Assembly (NCBI GenBank): GCA_038257155.1
Contig: JBBSJP010000023.1
Span: forward strand, 4,686 to 68,685
Origin: JANJTY01 sp038257155
GTDB taxonomy: Bacteria > Pseudomonadota > Gammaproteobacteria > Xanthomonadales > Xanthomonadaceae
Direction of reading: 5' to 3'
Length of the DNA stretch: 64,000 bases
Every line of letters starts with the position of its first letter. Within the stretch, counting starts at the first letter, position 1. The position numbers and the translations under genes were made by a program. Below the pieces are notes generated by a model. It saw only the letters and a list, made by a program, of their open reading frames with translations. It ran no database searches and was not told the origin of the DNA. Shown piece by piece: positions 59,415 to 64,000 of this stretch.

Positions 59415-60454
59415 TGCACAGGATGTTCCGACGCCCGGCCTTTCGTCATCTGTTCCAGCGTTTCTATCTGCTGCTGCTGGTCTGTCTGTTGGGGTATGCC
59501 GCCGTAGCGATGGGTTTGAGGCACAGTGCACTGAGTCTGCATTTCGACCAATGGCTGCTGCTGTTTCTTCTGCTCGCATTGCTGATCAGCATCGCCGCTT
59601 ACCCAGTCGCGCGCCGGCTAACGATGCGACTGGCCCGACTGAAGACCGCCGTCGCCGCGTTCGGGCGTGGCGATCTCGGCAATCGCGCCGCGGTCGAAGG
59701 CCAGGACGAGATCGCTGCACTGGCCCAGGGCTTCAACGACGCAGCCGTGCGCATCGAAGCCCTGGTCGCCGCCCATCGCCGACTCTTGGCACACGCCAGC
59801 CATGAACTGCGCACGCCGCTGACACGCCTGCGACTGGGCATCGAACTGCTGGGTGAACAAGTCGATAGCGTACGTCGTGCCGAGTTGAACCGGGATCTTG
59901 CCGAGTTGGACGACTTGCTGGAAGAGATTCTCCTTGCTAGCAGGCTGGAAGCCCTCGGTGAAACCAGCCGGTTCGACGAGGAGTGCGACCTGCTTGCGGT
60001 GGTTGCCGAAGAAGTGGCGCATTACCCCGAGGCCCAACTCGCATTTGCCGCGAGTCTGCGCGACCTGCCTTGCATTCGTGGTGATGCGCGCCTCTTGCGC
60101 CGGCTGGTTCGCAACCTGCTCGAGAATGCGCGACGCCATGGCGCGCCGCCGGTCCAGGTGCAGATCGCGCGCGATCTCGCCCTGGTACGCCTGCGCGTCA
60201 CCGACGCTGGTGCAGGCGTGCCCGCCGAAGATCGCGAACGTGTCTTCGAACCTTTCTACCGTGGTCGTGAAGCGCAGGAAAACGTCGGTTACGGACTCGG
60301 ACTTTCGCTGGTCCGACAAATTGCCGAACGTCACGGCGGTACAGTCGAGTGCTTGGCTGATGCCGACAGCATCAGTGCCTTCGTGGTGCGGCTGCCATTG
60401 GAAAGATATGACTTGCAAGCAGGAAATGGCGGCTTTCCGTTCCCTCCAGTCTGA
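59414..60454 (+). CDS. Sensor histidine kinase (CpxA-like)
   Basis: 346 residues. Two membrane helices (FYLLLLVCLLGYAAVAMGL, WLLLFLLLALLISIAAYP) with a very short periplasmic loop, HAMP (about 65-118), HisKA with His130 (LLAHASHELRTPLTRLRLG) and HATPase_c (NLLENARRHG, VTDAGAGVPAED, GYGLGLSLVRQI). The short sensor loop implies that sensing depends on a partner such as the CpxP-like protein or on the membrane. Start ATG 59414 overlaps the regulator stop; a second ATG at 59423 is possible. Confidence 0.94.
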   Translation: MHRMFRRPAFRHLFQRFYLLLLVCLLGYAAVAMGLRHSALSLHFDQWLLLFLLLALLISIAAYPVARRLTMRLARLKTAVAAFGRGDLGNRAAVEGQDEIAALAQGFNDAAVRIEALVAAHRRLLAHASHELRTPLTRLRLGIELLGEQVDSVRRAELNRDLAELDDLLEEILLASRLEALGETSRFDEECDLLAVVAEEVAHYPEAQLAFAASLRDLPCIRGDARLLRRLVRNLLENARRHGAPPVQVQIARDLALVRLRVTDAGAGVPAEDRERVFEPFYRGREAQENVGYGLGLSLVRQIAERHGGTVECLADADSISAFVVRLPLERYDLQAGNGGFPFPPV

Positions 60455-61046
60455 CACTGTGACTGTCGCTTGCTCGAGGAACTACAAGTCGTTGACGATG
60501 ACCTGCTTGCTTATGCCGGCCGGGCCATCACGACTGGCCGAACTGACGGAACTACCGAGGATTCCTCGGCAGTTGCGGCGGGGGATAGTTCACGCCTGGG
60601 AGCGCTGTCCCGGGAGCGCCGACGTCCTCGTCGGCTATTGAGCTAATGCCGGCGGGGACGCCGGCGCTCCCGGAGTCGCCGTTGCCGGGAGCGCCGATGA
60701 TTCGGCAAGTCCCTGGTTTTTGTAGGCGCATCATGGATGCGCCAACGCGACAACCTGAAGCCACAACACCGGCGGATCAAGACCCGCCCTTCAGGGCCGG
60801 TTCGGGGTGGTTGCACGGAATCTCTTGAGGACTTGCTGACGGCAAACCATCTGCTTTGCGAGCGCTTCCGGCGGCCTTTCCGCTCCGAATCCGGCTGACT
60901 GTCGTCGGCTACCCGGCGCAGTTTTCCCCACTCACCATGGTCAGATGCGATGTCTCACCATGGCGGCTTTTGCGCCAAGGACGCTGGTGGCACACTGATG
61001 TGGTGCGCGCAAACCGCGCCACGCCTCCCGGAGGAGTGAAGCACCC
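60455..61046. other. Intergenic region with repeat units
   Basis: About 590 bp. It holds the CTACCGAGGATTCCTCGGCA hairpin (about 60552), a GACGTCCTCGTCGGC / GCCGGCGGGGACGCCGGC unit (about 60616-60705) and degenerate paired-hairpin ends (GGCGCATCATGGATGCGCC near 60724, GGCGGATCAAGACCCGCC near 60771). No gene is seen. Confidence 0.7.
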
Positions 61047-61703
61047 ATGTCCCGATCACTGTTTTCCATGCCGCTGTTTGCCCCACTCGCGCTGGTGGTG
61101 GCCACACACCGCTCGACCGCATCACGGCACGGGGCTCTGTCGTTGCCGGCTCATGACGTGGCCGGTCGCGCGCTGCATGTGGATCGTCCGGAGATAGTGG
61201 CCAGAAACGGCATCGATCCGTCGGCGAGGCTTGAACGACTAGTAGCAGCACCAACCGGTCGCCGGCAAGCCGGCGCAGCGCCCGTTCGTGTCGCCATCAT
61301 CGAGCCGCACGGCACCAACGATTCCTTGCAGCTTCCCAGCGGTGCCAATGCCGAAGTAGTGCTGCGCAGCGAGCTGACTGCAAAGGACGTCGAAGTGCTT
61401 GTTGATGCGGCGGTGCGGGTGGTGGTGCTCGACCTTCGTCAGGTGTGTAGCACGCAGGTAATACCGATGATGCGCCTGCTTCGGCATGCAGCGGGCAACC
61501 TGCGGATCGTTGCAGTAACCGATCCTGGCGACGATGCGGCCGCGCAGGTGTGCGTGGCATCGGGAGCACTGGCCCATCTCGGCGGTGATTCATCACCGAT
61601 GGCCTTGCTGCGCGCCGTCAACGCAGCAAGCCGAGGCGCGCCCTGCCTGGGCGAAACAGGTCAGCGCGCGGTGCGCCGGCTGAGCCGGGACGTCGATCAG
61701 TAG
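61047..61703 (+). CDS. Degenerate receiver-like protein of unknown function
   Basis: 218 residues; GGAGGAG 9 bases before the ATG. After an N-terminal linker, residues about 78-195 follow the receiver fold: VRVAIIEPHGTND, VVVLDLRQVC, LRIVAVTDPGDD, GALAHLGGDSSPMALLRAVN. The central Asp (LDLR) is kept but the acidic pocket is reduced and the conserved Lys is replaced (HLGG), so it may be a pseudo-receiver. No output domain. Alone in its transcript. Confidence 0.65.
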   Translation: MSRSLFSMPLFAPLALVVATHRSTASRHGALSLPAHDVAGRALHVDRPEIVARNGIDPSARLERLVAAPTGRRQAGAAPVRVAIIEPHGTNDSLQLPSGANAEVVLRSELTAKDVEVLVDAAVRVVVLDLRQVCSTQVIPMMRLLRHAAGNLRIVAVTDPGDDAAAQVCVASGALAHLGGDSSPMALLRAVNAASRGAPCLGETGQRAVRRLSRDVDQ

Positions 61704-61876
61704 TTCGTGCGTCGCGAGCGCGGCGCATCCGGAAGCGATCAGAACTGACGGAACTACCGACGGGGAAAACGGGACGGAGGCAATTAAAACGCGCACCCGA
61801 CGCCAGCCGGAGTAGTGAGTGTGTATTAAAGGCTGACAAGAGCCGCACCACGAACGGAGGGCGACTGACGCCTCGC

Positions 61877-62860
61877 TCACGGCAAACCCTCAGCTTTTCG
61901 CACGCTCACCTCCGGCGCAAACGCACGCATCATCCGCTGCATCACGCGCACCAGATCCGGCGCAAGTTCCGCGCCTTCCACCAGCTCTACGTCGCGGCCG
62001 GTCATCAGCACCTGGGCCAGCAGGCCTTCCGGCGAGTCGGCGCCAACGCGCAGCAGGCTGTGGGTGTCTGACTCCGGTTCCAGCACACCGCAGTAGACGG
62101 GCAGGGCGGCCTGCAGTTCGGCGACGCTGCCCTGCAGACGCAGGGTCATGCGGCAGGTAAAAGGCGCATACGCGATGCCGCGTTCCAGGCGGGCGGCGAT
62201 GTCGGCCGGGACGGGGCGGGGTTCGAAGCTGGGGCCGGCGCGGGGTGAGCCTTTGATGCGGTCGACGCGGAAGCTGCGCCAGTCGGTGCGTGCGGTGTCC
62301 CATGCGATCAGATACCAGCGCCGGCCATAGTTGGCGAGTCGCAGCGGGTGCACGTCGCGCTGGCTTGGTTCACCGGCGTGATTGCGATAGGCAAACTTCA
62401 GACTGCAGCAGTCGCGGCAGGCCGTTGCGAGTGTGCTCAGCAGGCCGGCTTCCACCAGTGGCGGGACGCCGCGCACCGACAGCGTGACCGCGTGCAACGC
62501 CGAGGTGCGCCGACGAAGACGCGTGGGCATCAGCTGATCGAGCTTGCCAAGCAGACGCAAGGAGGTGGCTTCGATGCCGCCGACATTCGCGCTGGCGGCG
62601 CGCAAAGCGATCGCCAGTGCCACGGCTTCGTCGTCGTCGAGCACCAAGGGCGGCAGGTCCGCGCCGCGACCGAGTGCGTAACCGCCGCCGACGCCGGACG
62701 AGGCCTCGACCGGATAGCCGAGTTCGCGCAGCCGATCGACATCGCGGCGCACGGTGCGCGGGTCGACCCCGAGTTCGTCCGCAAGCGCGGATCCGGGCCA
62801 GTGCCGGCGGGATTGCAGCAGGCTGGCCAGGCGCAGCAGGCGGGCAGAGGTGGAAAGCAT
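61877..62860 (-). CDS. WYL-domain transcriptional regulator (YafY-like)
   Basis: 327 residues from the ATG at 62860. N-terminal helix-turn-helix (RLLRLASLLQSRRHWPGSAL, DPRTVRRDVDRLRELGYPVE), then the WYL ligand-sensing part (RDVHPLRLANYGRRWYLIAW) and a C-terminal WCX extension. It faces the glutathione S-transferase gene with 78 bp between, in which a palindrome lies, so it probably controls both genes in response to a small ligand. Confidence 0.93.
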   Translation of the reverse strand: MLSTSARLLRLASLLQSRRHWPGSALADELGVDPRTVRRDVDRLRELGYPVEASSGVGGGYALGRGADLPPLVLDDDEAVALAIALRAASANVGGIEATSLRLLGKLDQLMPTRLRRRTSALHAVTLSVRGVPPLVEAGLLSTLATACRDCCSLKFAYRNHAGEPSQRDVHPLRLANYGRRWYLIAWDTARTDWRSFRVDRIKGSPRAGPSFEPRPVPADIAARLERGIAYAPFTCRMTLRLQGSVAELQAALPVYCGVLEPESDTHSLLRVGADSPEGLLAQVLMTGRDVELVEGAELAPDLVRVMQRMMRAFAPEVSVRKAEGLP

Positions 62861-62876
62861 GGCGCTAGCGTATCGA

Positions 62877-62891
62877 GGACAGAAACTGTCC
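62877..62891. promoter_or_regulatory. Palindromic operator candidate between WYL regulator and GST
   Basis: GGACAG-AAA-CTGTCC, a perfect 6-3-6 inverted repeat, 17 bp upstream of the WYL gene start and 48 bp before the GST start. Its central position between the divergent genes makes it the natural binding site for the regulator. Confidence 0.65.
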
Positions 62892-62938
62892 GCAAACCGC
62901 GCTACTGTTGCGACGTCTTCCAACCCACTGGATTCGCC

Positions 62939-63586
62939 ATGAGCACACCCGCAATCATGCTTTACCACAACCCACAGTCCCGTTCCGCCGGCACGCGCGT
63001 GCTGCTTGAGGCGCTGGGGGTTCCCTATCGAATCGAGTTCATCGACTTCAAGGCGGGTGAAAACCGTCGGCCGGAATTCCTGGCCCTGAATCCGCTCGGC
63101 AAGTTGCCGACCCTGGTACACGGCGATGTGGTGGTGACCGAACAGGTCGCGATCACGATCTACCTGGCCGACCGTTTTCCCGCTGCGCGGCTGGCGCCGG
63201 CGTTCGACGATCCGCAGCGCGGCCCGTATCTACGCTGGCTGGCTTTCTATGGCGCCTGCTTCGAACCGGCCGTGGTCGATCATGCCTTCAAGCGCGAACC
63301 GCTCGACCCGGCAAGCTCACCGTACCGCGACTACGACACCGTCATCGACACCCTGGTCGCCCAGCTTTCGCGTGCTGATTACCTGCTGGGCGACCGGCTG
63401 ACCGCCGCCGACCTGTTGTGGGGCACGGCGCTGAAGTGGACCACCAACTTCGGCATCGTGCCGAAACTGCCGGAGATCAACGCCTACATCGAACGGGTCT
63501 GCGCACACCCGGCCGTGATCCGGGCCGGCGAACTGGATGCGGCGCTGGTGGCGCAGCGTGCGGCGGAAGCCGCAGAGGTTGGTTGA
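62939..63586 (+). CDS. Glutathione S-transferase family protein
   Basis: 215 residues from the ATG at 62939. N-terminal thioredoxin-like domain (LYHNPQSRSAGTRVLLEALG, NPLGKLPTLVHGDVVVTEQV, with the ExxA glutathione site) and an all-helical C-terminal domain (LTAADLLWGTALKW). Conjugates or reduces substrates with glutathione in the cytoplasm. Substrate unknown. Divergent from the WYL regulator, which likely represses it. Confidence 0.93.
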   Translation: MSTPAIMLYHNPQSRSAGTRVLLEALGVPYRIEFIDFKAGENRRPEFLALNPLGKLPTLVHGDVVVTEQVAITIYLADRFPAARLAPAFDDPQRGPYLRWLAFYGACFEPAVVDHAFKREPLDPASSPYRDYDTVIDTLVAQLSRADYLLGDRLTAADLLWGTALKWTTNFGIVPKLPEINAYIERVCAHPAVIRAGELDAALVAQRAAEAAEVG

Positions 63587-63620
63587 TCCGGGTTGGAAAC
63601 ATTGTCGGTTGAAGTGCGGT

Positions 63621-63942
63621 TGTTGATCCGCCGTCGCCAGGGCCAATCGTGTCGCAGCGGCGCATCAAGATGCGCCCTACAAAAGCGGCTTTGATCAAGT
63701 GGTAGTCGAGGCGGAATCCGCGGTCGGAGGGCGTATCTTGATTCGCCGTCGCCATAGCGGGTCGGGTCGCAGCGGCGCATCAAGATGCGCCCTCCAAAGG
63801 GCGGCGCGGGATGCCACCGCCCTACGCCGTTCGTTCAACGCGATAAGGCGGGTTGAAATTTTGAATAGGGCGGGTCTTGACCCGCCGAATGGATGATCAG
63901 GGTGTACCGCAAGGCTGGGTGGCGGGTTGAAACCCGCCCTAC
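63621..63942. repeat. Cluster of three paired-hairpin elements at window end
   Basis: Copies at about 63621-63680 (ending GGCGCATCAAGATGCGCC), 63726-63795 (GGAGGGCGTATCTTGATTCG to the same right end) and 63866-63942 (AGGGCGGGTCTTGACCCGCC to GGCGGGTTGAAACCCGCC then CTA). The third has a different stem sequence with the same plan. Another begins near 63985 (GGCGGGTTG). The gap 63587-64000 holds no gene. Confidence 0.8.
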
Positions 63943-64000
63943 GTGGTCGGCCTTTTGCTCTCGGCGGTGCGGCGTTATCGCGGGTCGGGGCGGCGGGTTG

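Overview
The window is high-GC DNA from a gammaproteobacterium, most likely Lysobacterales/Xanthomonadales (Rhodanobacteraceae-like). The pointers are a secreted protein ending in IFADGFE (a C-terminal signature I associate with that group), many dispersed palindromic repeats, and envelope and signalling genes of that type. I saw no rRNA, tRNA, CRISPR array, transposase or integrase.

The first 31 kb is mostly chromosomal housekeeping and accessory metabolism. In order: the start of a cation:proton antiporter, a GAF-PAS-PAS-GGDEF-EAL cyclic-di-GMP protein, an ADOP-type FtsX/MacB permease and an MFS transporter. Next come an overlapping TonB receptor / YfiR / CHASE8 hybrid-kinase operon, a DsbD-like reductase with a lipoprotein redoxin, an M23 peptidase, and a serine-hydrolase-fold protein whose active site is lost. 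Then follow a glycine-rich secreted protein coupled to a PKHD hydroxylase, a 57-residue YqaE/Pmp3 protein, an SRAP protein, two flavin genes and a MocR regulator with small membrane proteins. Gaps between genes are full of repeats.

From about 31.4 to 56.7 kb lies a defence and toxin-antitoxin island. It holds an orphan AbiEi, a VapBC-type pair, a mono-heme cytochrome with two extra copies of its 3' end, and a two-gene cassette (unknown protein plus ComEC-like MBL hydrolase) lying between two of those copies. It also holds McrBC and an N6-adenine methyltransferase. Convergent to the methyltransferase is a tightly overlapping three-gene operon: a double-GHKL kinase-like ATPase, a receiver/zinc-cluster protein and an unknown protein. 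A type I restriction system (hsdM-hsdS-fic-hsdR) with a Fic gene inside the operon follows, then decayed TA genes and an intact ParE/antitoxin pair. The double-GHKL operon with its neighbouring methyltransferase is the best candidate for a poorly described defence system.

The last 7 kb returns to ordinary genes: a TonB-C-like secreted protein, a CpxP/Spy-like protein with its response regulator and sensor kinase, a degenerate receiver protein, and a WYL regulator divergent from a glutathione S-transferase with a palindrome between them. The window ends in a cluster of repeats.

All calls come from reading translations and sequence. No database search was run.
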